Of a stretch of 64,000 nt of DNA, positions 1 through 8,748 are shown piece by piece. Positions within the stretch are counted from its first letter, which is position 1; every line of letters starts with the position of its first letter. The position numbers and the translations under genes were made by a program. The notes beneath the pieces were generated by a model that had not been told where the DNA came from, searched no databases, and was given only the letters and a program-made list of their open reading frames with translations. Source of the stretch: Sphingomonas montanisoli (lineage in GTDB: Bacteria; Pseudomonadota; Alphaproteobacteria; Sphingomonadales; Sphingomonadaceae); NCBI RefSeq assembly GCF_008274695.1, contig NZ_VTOU01000006.1:62001-126000 (forward strand). The letters run 5' to 3'.

Positions 1-60
1 GCATTCTGCTTCGAACGCAGTGATGTCACCCAGGCGACCGGCATCTTTCAAACTTCCCAT
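1..60 (-). CDS. possible 5' end of a gene running off the left edge
   Basis: On the minus strand an ATG at 60-58 opens a frame with no stop to the window edge, beginning MGSLKDAGRLGDITAF. No good ribosome binding site is seen; instead a perfect palindrome (61-79) abuts the start codon, which would suit an autoregulated gene. Twenty codons are too few to name a family, and an open frame of this length can arise by chance in GC-rich DNA. The call rests on the start position and the adjacent operator-like palindrome only. Confidence 0.3.
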   Translation of the reverse strand, partial: MGSLKDAGRLGDITAFEAEC

Positions 61-79
61 AATGCGAACGGTTCGCATT
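61..79. promoter_or_regulatory. 19-bp perfect palindrome, possible operator
   Basis: The arms AATGCGAAC (61-69) and GTTCGCATT (71-79) are exact inverse complements around a single G. The site touches the putative ATG of the leftward frame at 60. It looks like a binding site for a dimeric repressor; which protein binds is unknown, and it does not match the chromosomal parS consensus. Confidence 0.45.
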
Positions 80-218
80 TCAATTGCGGCTTAGTCCAGC
101 CACCATTCGGCGAAGCCCTTGAAAAACAAGACCGGCTGCCTCCAACTTCCGACTCCCCGTACGAAATGGACGGGTCGTCTTTAGTGAGCGTCGCCTGGCA
201 TCATGTTGAAGGGCGCCC

Positions 219-248
219 GTGACACTTTACCTCGGGGCAAAGTGTCAC
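219..248. promoter_or_regulatory. inverted repeat upstream of the 188-aa gene
   Basis: GTGACACTTT at 219-228 is repeated inverted as AAAGTGTCAC at 239-248 with a 10-base spacer. A second short dyad with G/C arms (AGGGGG and CCCCCT) lies close downstream, before the ATG at 324. Both are in the presumed promoter region of the next gene, so operator function is the simplest reading. No T-run follows, so a terminator is unlikely. Apart from this and the 61-79 palindrome, the 61-323 stretch shows no gene. Confidence 0.4.
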
Positions 249-323
249 AGCCGACAAAATGATGAAATCTGCGGCAAAGGGGGATTCACTTCACCCCCTA
301 TATGTGCTTGATTCAATCCCGTT

Positions 324-890
324 ATGTTGCACGCTCCGATCATTGGCGACGGCCGCCCGCAACTGGATATGCCCAGCTTGCTGGAGATGCTTGCGCGGTC
401 CTCGTCTCGACCGCGCTACGCTTTCATGGTGCTCAACCTGATTGCACAGGTTTCCAGATCCGACGGCAGCGCGGGGCCTTTGGTGGCCAAGGGCGGCGGC
501 CTCATTCCCTTGCGTGACTGGCTTTGTGACGCGCTCACCCCGATGGGGCAGCGTGACCCCCGGCGCGTTGCCCTGGAAGAGCGGATACGCAGCGATCTGG
601 AAATGTCGGGCGCATTGCCCGCCAACGTCGATCAGGCCACGGCAATCATCGACGACGCCATCCGCGAGCAAGTGCGGGCGTCGGGAAAAACGAATGTGAG
701 CCGAGCGGTATCGGAACTCGTGCGTGCTGGCTTGCTCAAGCGGCACTATCAGGGCTATTGTGTCGATCATCATAATCGCGGTGCGCAGCGCCAAGCCGTC
801 TATGTTCTGGCAGGGTGCGCGCGCGGTCTCATCGGCGGCCAACCGGAGCAGCCGAGAGCGGTTCCAAGGCAGGCAGAACTGGCGTTCTGA
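324..890 (+). CDS. conserved hypothetical protein, possible winged-helix DNA-binding
   Basis: A 188-residue soluble protein with no signal peptide or membrane segment. The C-terminal third (about residues 100-165, NVSRAVSELVRAGLLKRHYQ followed by a basic, His-containing hairpin and a VYVL strand) has the pattern of a winged helix-turn-helix domain. The N-terminal part is mostly helical. The ATG at 324 has only a weak ribosome site; an ATG 15 codons later is an alternative. Two inverted repeats lie just upstream and could be its targets. I do not recognise a named family. A regulator or plasmid-maintenance role would be a guess from fold and context. Confidence 0.55.
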   Translation: MLHAPIIGDGRPQLDMPSLLEMLARSSSRPRYAFMVLNLIAQVSRSDGSAGPLVAKGGGLIPLRDWLCDALTPMGQRDPRRVALEERIRSDLEMSGALPANVDQATAIIDDAIREQVRASGKTNVSRAVSELVRAGLLKRHYQGYCVDHHNRGAQRQAVYVLAGCARGLIGGQPEQPRAVPRQAELAF

Positions 891-1006
891 TCGCCTCAGA
901 ACTGACCAAATTTAACATAACCATTATTATCGTACTTGAAAATTTCCGGCCTTGGCCGCGCTCGCGCACCGCTTTTCAGGCCCACGATCCGACGAACTTC
1001 AGTCCA

Positions 1007-1930
1007 TTATGGATGAAGATGGTCAGCCTCCTCGCACGGTTCCGCCTCCGTCTGGATCGTGCAATGCTCAATGGCAAATCGATCGCCCAGCATCGCCTGG
1101 ACAGCAGCACGGACGTTATCGCTTTCGACCGGATCGCCGATTTCGACGTGGACCGTACAATTCACTTCGTCGGTCGACATCGACCAGACGTGGAGATCAT
1201 GCACGCCAGATACGCCGGGGACCGCCTCGATGGCCTTCCTGATCTCGAACAAGCGCAACCCCCCCGGCACACCTTCGAGCAGCACATTGATTGTATCGCG
1301 CAGCAGCACCCAAGTGCGCGGTAGCACCCAAAGCCCGATCCCAATGGCGACGATCGGGTCGACGAGGGTCCAGCCGGTGAAACGGATGACGAGCGCGCCA
1401 GCGATGACGCCGATCGAACCGATCATGTCGGCCCAGACCTCGAGATAGGCACCTTTGACGTTGAGGCTGGCGTCCTTGCCCGACATCAGGATGCGCATCG
1501 AGGCCAGGTTCACGAGCAGGCCGATGATGGCTATAACCATCATGCCCGTGGATTGAACGGGTTCGGGCGACCGGAACCGCCCGATCGCTTCGATGAGCAC
1601 GTAGATCGCGACCGCGAACAGCATCAGCGCGTTAAAGGCCGCCGCCAAAATCTCGAAGCGCCGATAGCCAAAGGTCCGCTTGTCGTCCGGCGCGCGGGTG
1701 CCGATCCTGATAGCCATCAGAGCGATCACAAGGCCTGCGACGTCGGTGAGCATATGCCCGGCGTCCGAAAGCAAGGCGAGACTGTTGAACAGGAACGCGC
1801 CAACAACCTCAGCGACGAGGTAGGTAGCGGTCAGTGCCAAGGCCCAACCCAACATTTTGGCGTTGGCCCCGGCCGTATGATCGTGAGCGTGCCCGCCCTC
1901 GGCGTGCCCTGGTTCGTCGTGATCGTGCAT
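1007..1930 (-). CDS. czcD: CDF-family cation efflux protein CzcD
   Basis: Inner-membrane cation diffusion facilitator that exports Zn/Co/Cd from the cytoplasm in exchange for protons. About 307 residues: His-rich N-terminus (HDHDEPGHAEGGHAHDH), six membrane helices with the two metal-site helices recognisable (SLALLSDAGHMLTD and YLEVWADMIGS), then the cytosolic C-terminal domain (VSGVHDLHVWSM). I chose the ATG at 1930 because AAGGAA lies eight bases upstream; a GTG at 1948 would overlap the czcA stop and add six residues. Last gene of the czc operon read leftward, probably cotranscribed with czcA. It likely feeds cytosolic metal to the periplasm for the RND pump. Confidence 0.9.
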   Translation of the reverse strand: MHDHDEPGHAEGGHAHDHTAGANAKMLGWALALTATYLVAEVVGAFLFNSLALLSDAGHMLTDVAGLVIALMAIRIGTRAPDDKRTFGYRRFEILAAAFNALMLFAVAIYVLIEAIGRFRSPEPVQSTGMMVIAIIGLLVNLASMRILMSGKDASLNVKGAYLEVWADMIGSIGVIAGALVIRFTGWTLVDPIVAIGIGLWVLPRTWVLLRDTINVLLEGVPGGLRLFEIRKAIEAVPGVSGVHDLHVWSMSTDEVNCTVHVEIGDPVESDNVRAAVQAMLGDRFAIEHCTIQTEAEPCEEADHLHP

Positions 1931-1944
1931 CGCGTGTTCCTTCG

Positions 1945-4900
1945 TCACAGGGCGGGCGCCGCATCACGCGGCAACAGGGTCTCGGCATGGTCGGTGCGGG
2001 ACGCCGGCAATTCCCGACGGCCCCAACGCGCATAGAGCGTCGGAAGCACGAATAGGGTCAGCAGTGTCGCCGAGATGAGCCCGCCAATGACCACTGTGGC
2101 GAGCGGCTTTTGCACTTCCGCGCCAGCACCGGAGGCGAACGCCATCGGCACGAAGCCGAGCGAGGCGACCAACGCGGTCATGGCGACGGGCCGCAATCGC
2201 GCCATCGCACCCTCCGCGCTGGCGGTTACCCGGTCCATGCCGCCGCGCATCAGATCCTGGATCGATGTGACCATCACCAGGCCATTGAGGACTGCGATCC
2301 CCGACAGCGCGATGAACCCGACCGCCGCCGAGATCGAGAATGGCATGCCCCTCAACACCAGCGCCAGCACGCCGCCGACCAGCGCCAACGGTACGCCCGT
2401 GAACACGATCGCCGCATCGCGTATGCTGCCCAGCGCACCGTAGAGCAGCAGCATGATCAGTGCGAAGCAGGCCGGGACGACCAACGCAAGCCGGCTGCGG
2501 GCCGCCGCCAGATTCTCGAACTGCCCACCCCATTCGAGGTATGTGCCGGCCGGAAGCTGGACCTTGGTATCGATTGCCGCCTGCGCGTCACCGACCACGC
2601 CTGCAATGTCACGACCGCGGACGTTGGCCTGCACTACAACCCGGCGCTTGCCATTTTCACGGCTGATCTGGTTCGGACCCTCGACAATCTCGAGAGAGGC
2701 CACCGACTCCAGCGGGACGAACGCGCCCGATGGGGTGGCGACCGGCACCTGCCGCAGCGCATTGATATCGGTGCGCAGGCGATCGTCGAGCCGGATGACG
2801 ACATTGAAGCGCTTGTCGCCTTCGAAGATCATGCCGGCTTCGCGACCGCCGATGGCGGCAGAGATAGTCTCCTGCACGTCCTGCGCACTGAGGCCCAGCC
2901 GCGCCATCGCATCCAGCTTCATCCGGATATCGAGCATAGGCAGGCCGGTGGTCTGCTCGATCTTGACGTCGGTCGCCCCGTCGATCCGACGCAGGACTAT
3001 GGCTATCTTCGCCGCGGTGGCGTCCATCGACGCAAAGTCGTCGCCGAATATCTTGATCGCGATATCGCTGCGTACGCCCGCGATCAGCTCGTTGAACCGC
3101 ATCTGGATCGGCTGAGTGAAGTCGTAACTGTTCCCCGGTAACTGGGCGAGCCGCTGGTCGAGACGTGCGACCAGTTGCTCCTTGGGCAGGCGCGGGTTCG
3201 GCCATTCGGCGCGAGGTTTGAGCATCACGAACGTGTCGGTGGCGTTGGTCGGCATCGGATCGGTGCCAAGGTCGGCGGTGCCCGTGCGCGAGAAGACGGT
3301 CTTCACCTCCGGCTCGCGCGATAGCAATTTTTCGATCGGAAACTGCATCGCCTGACTTTGGTCGACCGAGGTGCCGGGGATGCGGCGCGTCTCGACCAGG
3401 ATGTCGCCCTCATCGAGCTGCGGCAGGAACTCCTGGCCCAGCGTCAGGAACAGCCCGACGCCAAGGACCAAAGTCGCAAGCGCGATTCCGATCGTCGCCT
3501 TGGGACGCCGCATCGCGCGGGCGAGACCTGGACGATAGCGCGCTCTGGCGACTGCAATCACCCGGCTCTCCTTCTCCTCGACCCTCTTGCTGAGCAGCGT
3601 TGCTATGGCTGCGGGGACAAAGGTCAGCGAGAGAATGAACGCAAAGGCGAGCGCGATGATGACGGTCAGCGCCATCGGTTCGAACATCTTACCCTCCGTG
3701 CCGGTGAAGGTCAGTAGCGGCGCATAGACGAGAATGATGATCGCCTGGCCGTACACCGACGGACGAATCATCTCGCGCGCGGATGACGCGACGATCGACA
3801 GCCGTTCATCGAGCGCGAGCAACCGGCCCTTATGGTGCTGGCGTTCGGCAAGCCGCCGTAGGGCATTCTCAACGATGATGACCGCGCCATCGACGATCAG
3901 ACCGAAATCGAGCGCTCCCAGGCTCATCAAATTGGCGGAGACGCCGGCCTTGAGCATTCCCATGCTGGTCAGCAGCATCGTGATCGGAATGACCAAAGCC
4001 GCGATCAGCGCGGCGCGGAAGTTACCGAGCAGCAGGAACAGGATGACGATGACGAGCAGCGCGCCTTCGGCGAGATTTTTCGCAACCGTCTGGATCGTCG
4101 AATTGACCAGTTTGGTCCGATCGAGGATCGGCGTCGCGACAATATCGACGGGCAACGACTTGTTGAGCGTCACCAACCGTTCGGCCACGCCGGATGCGAC
4201 CGTGCGGCTATTCTCGCCGATCCGCATGATCGCGGTCCCGATGACGACTTCGCGGCCACGCTCGGACGCCGAACCCATGCGCAGCGCCTGTCCCGTGCCA
4301 ACGGTCGCGACCTGAGAAAGCGTAATCGGTACGCCTTCGCGGGTTGCGATGACCATGCTGCCAAGTTCGGTCGCGTTGCGGACCCGTGCGTCCGAGCGCA
4401 CGGCCAGCGCTTCGCCGTTGCGGCTGATCACGCCGGCGCCGGTGCTGACATTGTTACGCTCTATCGCACTGGCAAGATCATTGAGCGACAGCTTGAGCGC
4501 GGCGAGCCGCTGAGGATCGGGCGTCACCAGATATTGTTTCACATAGCCGCCAAGCGAATCGACGGCCGCAAGACCCGGCGCGGAGCGCAATTGCGGCCCG
4601 ACAATCCAGTCCTGCACGGTACGCAGATAGGTCGCCTTGGCGACCTCGGTGGTGAGCCGGTCACCTTCGGGCGTGATATAGCTGCCGTCGCGTTGCACGC
4701 CGGGCTCGCCATCCTTGTGTCGGACCTGGTCGAGTTCGCGCATCTCGATCGTCCACTGGAAGATGTCGCCAAGACCCGTCGCGATCGGCCCCATCTGCGG
4801 CTTCACAGAGGGCGGCAGTGCGCTTTCCGCCCCGCGCATCCGCTCGGCGACCTGCGCCCGGGCGAAGTAAATGTCGGTGCTGTCGGAGAAGACGGCAGTG

Positions 4901-5184
4901 ACCTGCGCAAAGCCGTTGCGGCTCAACGACCATGTTCGCTCAAGGCCGGGGATACCGGCGAGCGCTGTCTCGATCGGCCAGGTGACCTGCTTTTCCGCTT
5001 CGAACGGCGAAAGCGCCGGCGCGGTTATGTTGATCTGGACCTGATTGTTGGTGATGTCGGGCACGGCATCGATCGGCAGGCGATAGAGCGCCATGCCTCC
5101 GACGATCGTGGCGATGAGGGCCAGCAGCAGGACGAACCAGCGCCGCTCGACCGAGAAGGTGACGATCCGGTCGATCATGGTCAT
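1945..5184 (-). CDS. czcA: heavy-metal RND efflux pump CzcA
   Basis: Proton-driven inner-membrane pump of the HME-RND family; the protein is 1,079 residues, normal for the family. The membrane-helix-4 signature DFGLIVDGAVIIVEN (about residues 418-433) is the form with a single Asp followed by GA, typical of Co/Zn/Cd pumps, and differs from the DAA form in the CusA pump of this window. Twelve membrane helices with two large periplasmic loops are apparent. It overlaps czcB by ATGA at 5184-5181, implying translational coupling. A second ATG two codons in (5178) has the better-spaced GAGGAGGA site and may be the true start. Confidence 0.95.
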   Translation of the reverse strand: MTMIDRIVTFSVERRWFVLLLALIATIVGGMALYRLPIDAVPDITNNQVQINITAPALSPFEAEKQVTWPIETALAGIPGLERTWSLSRNGFAQVTAVFSDSTDIYFARAQVAERMRGAESALPPSVKPQMGPIATGLGDIFQWTIEMRELDQVRHKDGEPGVQRDGSYITPEGDRLTTEVAKATYLRTVQDWIVGPQLRSAPGLAAVDSLGGYVKQYLVTPDPQRLAALKLSLNDLASAIERNNVSTGAGVISRNGEALAVRSDARVRNATELGSMVIATREGVPITLSQVATVGTGQALRMGSASERGREVVIGTAIMRIGENSRTVASGVAERLVTLNKSLPVDIVATPILDRTKLVNSTIQTVAKNLAEGALLVIVILFLLLGNFRAALIAALVIPITMLLTSMGMLKAGVSANLMSLGALDFGLIVDGAVIIVENALRRLAERQHHKGRLLALDERLSIVASSAREMIRPSVYGQAIIILVYAPLLTFTGTEGKMFEPMALTVIIALAFAFILSLTFVPAAIATLLSKRVEEKESRVIAVARARYRPGLARAMRRPKATIGIALATLVLGVGLFLTLGQEFLPQLDEGDILVETRRIPGTSVDQSQAMQFPIEKLLSREPEVKTVFSRTGTADLGTDPMPTNATDTFVMLKPRAEWPNPRLPKEQLVARLDQRLAQLPGNSYDFTQPIQMRFNELIAGVRSDIAIKIFGDDFASMDATAAKIAIVLRRIDGATDVKIEQTTGLPMLDIRMKLDAMARLGLSAQDVQETISAAIGGREAGMIFEGDKRFNVVIRLDDRLRTDINALRQVPVATPSGAFVPLESVASLEIVEGPNQISRENGKRRVVVQANVRGRDIAGVVGDAQAAIDTKVQLPAGTYLEWGGQFENLAAARSRLALVVPACFALIMLLLYGALGSIRDAAIVFTGVPLALVGGVLALVLRGMPFSISAAVGFIALSGIAVLNGLVMVTSIQDLMRGGMDRVTASAEGAMARLRPVAMTALVASLGFVPMAFASGAGAEVQKPLATVVIGGLISATLLTLFVLPTLYARWGRRELPASRTDHAETLLPRDAAPAL

Positions 5185-6338
5185 TCCTCCTCCTCACCCG
5201 CACCCTTGCCGAGTTCGGCCTTGAGCGTGAAACTGTTGGTGGCGGCGACCTGCTCGTTACCGGTCAGGCCCGACAATATGGTCACCCGGTCTCCGCTGGG
5301 AGCGCCAACCTTCACTGGCACGGCCTTGAAGCCGTTAGCTGTACGGACGAACACGACGGTCTTGCCTGCGATCGACTGCACCGCGATCTGCGGCACCGCG
5401 ATCCCCTGCCCGCCGCTCCTTCCAGGAAGGGCGATCGCAGCATTGATGCTTTCGCCGACCCGCCACTGGCCGCTGCGATTATCCATCGTCGCAATGACCG
5501 GCACGAGCCGCGTCTGTGCGTCGAGCACCGGTGACACGAAGGTCACCCGCGCACTTCCCTGTCGGCCCGGCGTGGTGACCGAGACCGGCGCGCCGGGTCG
5601 CACCAACCCGGCATCCGCAGGCGAGAGCGAAAGTGAAAGCGATACGGTCGACAGATTGGCAACGCGGTACAGTTCCGCGTCCGCGACTACGGTTTGTCCC
5701 AGCGTGGCGGATCGGGCGATGATCTGGCCGCTGATCGGCGAAGGCAGCGCGAGGCGATTGAGCGAGCCGCCGCCCCCGCCAGCCGCCGACAGTTGCTGCT
5801 GCGCCTGGCGCAGCGCGATATTGGCTTCAGTCGCCGCCGTCTGTGCAGCGATCAGATCCTGCTCCGGCGACACACGCTCGGCGAACAGGCGCTGTTCGCG
5901 GCGAAGCTGGCTTTGCGCCAGTCCGGCACGAGCGCGCGATGCTTCAATCTCGCCTTTGAGCTGGGCCGCCTCGCGGCTTTCGATGATCGCAAGCGTATCG
6001 CCGCGCCTGACCGTTTCGCCCAGATTGCGGCTGAGAGCCACGACCCGACCACCGATTGCCGCCGAGACGATCTGGATGCCTTGGGGGTCGCCTTCGATCG
6101 TTGCCGGCAGTTCGATCGCGCCGGCCCCGCCGCCGACGGTGGGACGGACCAGCAGGATGCCGGCCGCCTGGATTTGCTGCGGGGTCAGCTTGACCGTGCC
6201 ATCGGATATGGGTTCCGCCGGCGCTGCGGCGGCTTGATTGCTGCCGGTATCGGGCGCGCTACCGCATGATGTCAGCATCGGGGGGAGCGTGGTGGCGAGC
6301 GCAAACGGCAGGATCGCCCTGAACAGGGGAAAGGTCAT
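5181..6338 (-). CDS. czcB: RND periplasmic adaptor CzcB (lipoprotein)
   Basis: Membrane-fusion protein linking CzcA to the outer-membrane channel. The N-terminus (MTFPLFRAILPFALATTLPP, then LTSC) is a lipoprotein signal with a lipobox Cys, so it should be anchored in the inner membrane facing the periplasm. Next come a barrel/lipoyl half-motif, an Ala/Arg/Gln-rich helical hairpin (about residues 150-215), the second lipoyl half and a beta-barrel domain (TVSLSLSLSPADAGLVRPGAPV). Length 385 is typical. It sits between czcC and czcA with a 4-bp gap and a 4-bp overlap. Confidence 0.93.
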   Translation of the reverse strand: MTFPLFRAILPFALATTLPPMLTSCGSAPDTGSNQAAAAPAEPISDGTVKLTPQQIQAAGILLVRPTVGGGAGAIELPATIEGDPQGIQIVSAAIGGRVVALSRNLGETVRRGDTLAIIESREAAQLKGEIEASRARAGLAQSQLRREQRLFAERVSPEQDLIAAQTAATEANIALRQAQQQLSAAGGGGGSLNRLALPSPISGQIIARSATLGQTVVADAELYRVANLSTVSLSLSLSPADAGLVRPGAPVSVTTPGRQGSARVTFVSPVLDAQTRLVPVIATMDNRSGQWRVGESINAAIALPGRSGGQGIAVPQIAVQSIAGKTVVFVRTANGFKAVPVKVGAPSGDRVTILSGLTGNEQVAATNSFTLKAELGKGAGEEEE

Positions 6339-6342
6339 CGGA

Positions 6343-7602
6343 TCAATCTTTCGTCAAATCGGGGGCGGCCGTCGTGAGACGGTCCCGCCGCGCCTGAGCA
6401 TCGTGATAGGCGGCAAGCGCATCGATCGCGGCCGCGCGGGTCTCGGATAGCGTGCGTTCGGCATCGAGCAGGTCGAGCTGGCCGAATTTGCCTTCGCGGT
6501 AGCCAATACGGGCGATCCGCGCCGATTCCTGCGCCGCGACGAGGGCTGGACCGCTAGCCGTTCGCGCCGTTGTCGCCGCATTCGCGACCTCTGCCTCGGC
6601 GGCCGCAATCGCCTGGGCAGTCTCCAATGCGATCACACGGCCCTGAGCATCGCTTTGGTCGCGCTCGGCCCGAGCCTGGGCGACGGCCGCGCTGCCATTG
6701 TTGAAGACTGGAAACGGGATCGACACGCCGAAGACCGCGGCGGTGTCATTGGTCGCGGCGAGCCGCCGCGCGCTCGCGCTGAGCGTGATGTCGGGCACGC
6801 GCTGCGAGCGTGCCAGCCGGACCTGCGCGTCGGCCGTGGCGACGTCCGCCTGCGCGGCCGCCATGGCGAGGGTGCCGCCCGGGTCGATGCCCTGCGTCGG
6901 TCCATAACCGGCGACCCGATCGAACCACGCCACATCGAGCATGCCACCGATCGGTTGACCGATGCGCCGGGCCAGATTGCCGCGCGCAACCTCCAACGTG
7001 CGGATCGCGCGCTCCACGGCTGCCTCGGCGTTGATCCGAACCACGTCGGCCCTCTGTTCCTCGATCGGGGACGCGCGTCCGGCCCGAACGCGAACCCGGG
7101 CGGCCCTCAGCCCTTCGGCTGCCAGGCCCGACTGCTCGCGCGCCGTTGCCAGACGCCGCTCGGCCGCAACCGCCTCGACATAGGCTTGGATGACCGCAAG
7201 CCGAAGATCGGCCAGCGTCACCGCCGCCGCTATCGCCGCGCGCTGACCGCGAGCATCGGCGACGGCGATGCGCGCGGAGCGCTTTCCGCCCAGTTCGATC
7301 GGAAGTTCGAGACCGGCGGTCGTCTCGGCGCTGCGCACATCGCGATACTGACCACTGCCTGCGACATTCTCGGTTTGGGTGACGATCGAGGGGTTGGGAC
7401 GCAAACCGGCGACCGTCCGCGCTGCATCGGCCGAGCGGATACCCGCCGATGCGACCTCCAGCGAAGGCGACGATGCCCCTGCCAATTCGAGGGCCTGATC
7501 TAACGTGAAGGATGGACCGGCGAGCGCCAGATCGGTGGATTGCGCCTGCGCGATCGACGCGCAGCCGGACACGGCCAGCAAGGCCGCGAAAATTCGGTGC
7601 AT
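6343..7602 (-). CDS. czcC: outer-membrane efflux channel CzcC (TolC family)
   Basis: Outer-membrane factor of the CzcCBA tripartite pump. It carries a cleavable signal (MHRIFAALLAVSGCASIAQA) and two TolC/OEP repeats rich in long Ala/Arg helices (for example the REQSGLAAEGLRAARVRVRA region). Length 419 matches CzcC proteins. It begins with ATG at 7602, 66 bases after the small His-rich gene, and is followed four bases later by czcB, so the four genes look like one transcript. Confidence 0.92.
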   Translation of the reverse strand: MHRIFAALLAVSGCASIAQAQSTDLALAGPSFTLDQALELAGASSPSLEVASAGIRSADAARTVAGLRPNPSIVTQTENVAGSGQYRDVRSAETTAGLELPIELGGKRSARIAVADARGQRAAIAAAVTLADLRLAVIQAYVEAVAAERRLATAREQSGLAAEGLRAARVRVRAGRASPIEEQRADVVRINAEAAVERAIRTLEVARGNLARRIGQPIGGMLDVAWFDRVAGYGPTQGIDPGGTLAMAAAQADVATADAQVRLARSQRVPDITLSASARRLAATNDTAAVFGVSIPFPVFNNGSAAVAQARAERDQSDAQGRVIALETAQAIAAAEAEVANAATTARTASGPALVAAQESARIARIGYREGKFGQLDLLDAERTLSETRAAAIDALAAYHDAQARRDRLTTAAPDLTKD

Positions 7603-7668
7603 GTATTAAGACTCCCGACGAACCAAGACGGATACGGGACGCGCGAACACGCCCGATCTAGCGGAGCG

Positions 7669-8004
7669 TCAGGCTCGGGGTGGTCTCAGCGCGGGATCGG
7701 CGGCGCTTGTCGCGAGGGCAAGCGCATCGTTCGGTCGGACCGGCGCTCCAACATCACGCTGCTGGGTCGGCTCGGCCTTTGCCGTCGCGGTCGCGACATG
7801 ATGTCCGTGGCAACCGCCATGATGATGCGGATAGCCCTTGTCGCTGTCGGACGGCACTTGATCGCCGTCGCCATCGGCATGGCCGGTCTCCGCGGCAGCG
7901 CTCGCGTCGATGCAGGCGACAGGCTCAATGGCATGCGCAACGGAACCCAGTCCCAGCGAAAGGAACACGGCCAGGCAGGCAAAGAGGACGATCACGCGAT
8001 GCAT
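7669..8004 (-). CDS. small secreted His-rich protein at head of czc operon
   Basis: A 111-residue protein with a clear signal peptide (MHRVIVLFACLAVFLSLGLG, cut near SVAHA) and a mature part containing the cluster YPHHHGGCHGHH, a plausible metal-binding site. I chose ATG 8004: an upstream TTG at 8022 would place translation inside an operator dyad and destroy the signal peptide. The ribosome site AGGGG is contributed by the right half of that dyad (8013-8029). Its place at the head of czcCBA suggests a periplasmic metal buffer or sensor. No named family recognised. Confidence 0.7.
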   Translation of the reverse strand: MHRVIVLFACLAVFLSLGLGSVAHAIEPVACIDASAAAETGHADGDGDQVPSDSDKGYPHHHGGCHGHHVATATAKAEPTQQRDVGAPVRPNDALALATSAADPALRPPRA

Positions 8005-8012
8005 CTGGCGCC

Positions 8013-8029
8013 CCTGTAGCAACTACAGG
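8013..8029 (-). promoter_or_regulatory. second CadR-type dyad, overlapping stop codon and ribosome site
   Basis: CCTGTAG-CAA-CTACAGG, the core of the dyad at 8722-8742, recurs here. The TAG stop of the upstream CDF gene (8025-8023) lies inside it, and the leftward AGGGG ribosome site of the 111-aa gene overlaps its far half. No TTGAC-like -35 element is visible beside it. It could be a second regulator binding site, or an mRNA hairpin (7-bp stem, 3-nt loop) masking the ribosome site. Confidence 0.6.
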
Positions 8030-8685
8030 CCCCTCCCGGCCAGCGAATGTTGCGGTTGATCTTCACTGCCGCGCGCCGAGACGAGTTCTCCACGTGCCTG
8101 GACGATGATCTGCACACCGCCCCAGATGGCGAGCCCTGCCATGATCAGGGCAACTGCAAGGTCCGGCCAGGCAGTGCCCGTTCCCACCACGCCAAGCGCC
8201 GCAAGAAGTACCGCAAGATTGCCAAGCGCATCATTGCGCGAGCAGATCCAGACCGATCGCCTATTCGCGTCGCCGGACCGAAAACGATAGAGCATCAGCG
8301 CAACACCGCCATTGGCCACCAGCGCGATGATTCCGACGATGCCCATAGTGGCCGCACGCGGGACCGTCCCGCCGAGCGCGGCAAGGATCGTAGTGACCAG
8401 GACATAGAGACCGAAGGCAAGGATTGCCCCGCCCTTGAGCAGGGCTGCGCGCGACCGCCAGCGCAGCGCCATGCCCGCAACGCCCAAGCTGATCGCATAA
8501 TTGGCGGCGTCTCCGAGAAAATCGAGTGCATCGGCTTGTAGCGCGCGCGAACCCGCCGCCATGCCGGCAACGATCTCGCCCGCGAACATCGCGGCATTGA
8601 TCGCCAGTGCAATCCACAGGGCGCGCCGCCACCTGCCGTCCTCGATGCGCTTCGTCTCTGCGCAGCATGATCCGCAACCGGCCAC
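8023..8685 (-). CDS. CDF-like cation transporter, short form
   Basis: An inner-membrane protein of about 220 residues resembling the six-helix core of cation diffusion facilitators (AGSRALQADALDFLGDAANY is a metal-site helix; SVWICSRNDALGNLAVL the second). The cytosolic C-terminal domain is nearly absent. The N-terminus carries a Cys cluster (AGCGSCC) that could bind soft metals. I chose GTG 8685, preceded by GGAAAGG; longer versions start inside the operator. Transcribed from the MerR-type promoter at 8722-8742, divergent from cadR. Likely exports Cd/Zn/Pb-type ions. Confidence 0.82.
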   Translation of the reverse strand: MAGCGSCCAETKRIEDGRWRRALWIALAINAAMFAGEIVAGMAAGSRALQADALDFLGDAANYAISLGVAGMALRWRSRAALLKGGAILAFGLYVLVTTILAALGGTVPRAATMGIVGIIALVANGGVALMLYRFRSGDANRRSVWICSRNDALGNLAVLLAALGVVGTGTAWPDLAVALIMAGLAIWGGVQIIVQARGELVSARGSEDQPQHSLAGRGL

Positions 8686-8721
8686 GTCGTCTCGCCTTTC
8701 CTGAGTCGAACGCCTATATGC

Positions 8722-8742
8722 ACCCTGTAGCAACTACAGGGT
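8722..8742 (-). promoter_or_regulatory. MerR-family (CadR/PbrR-like) operator-promoter
   Basis: A perfect dyad: ACCCTGTAG and its inverse separated by CAA. On the minus strand it fills the long spacer between TTGACC (-35, about 8745-8740) and CATATA/ATATAG (-10) with 19-20 bp between them, the hallmark of MerR-regulated promoters. The half-site closely resembles published CadR sites. It lies six bases from the ATG of the plus-strand regulator, so it should control both directions. Confidence 0.85.
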
Positions 8743-8748
8743 CAAGCG

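Noticed and set aside
4534-6237. Long open frame on the plus strand opposite czcA/czcB
   Set aside because: It lies antisense to well-supported RND pump genes, has a composition typical of GC-rich shadow frames and matches no family.
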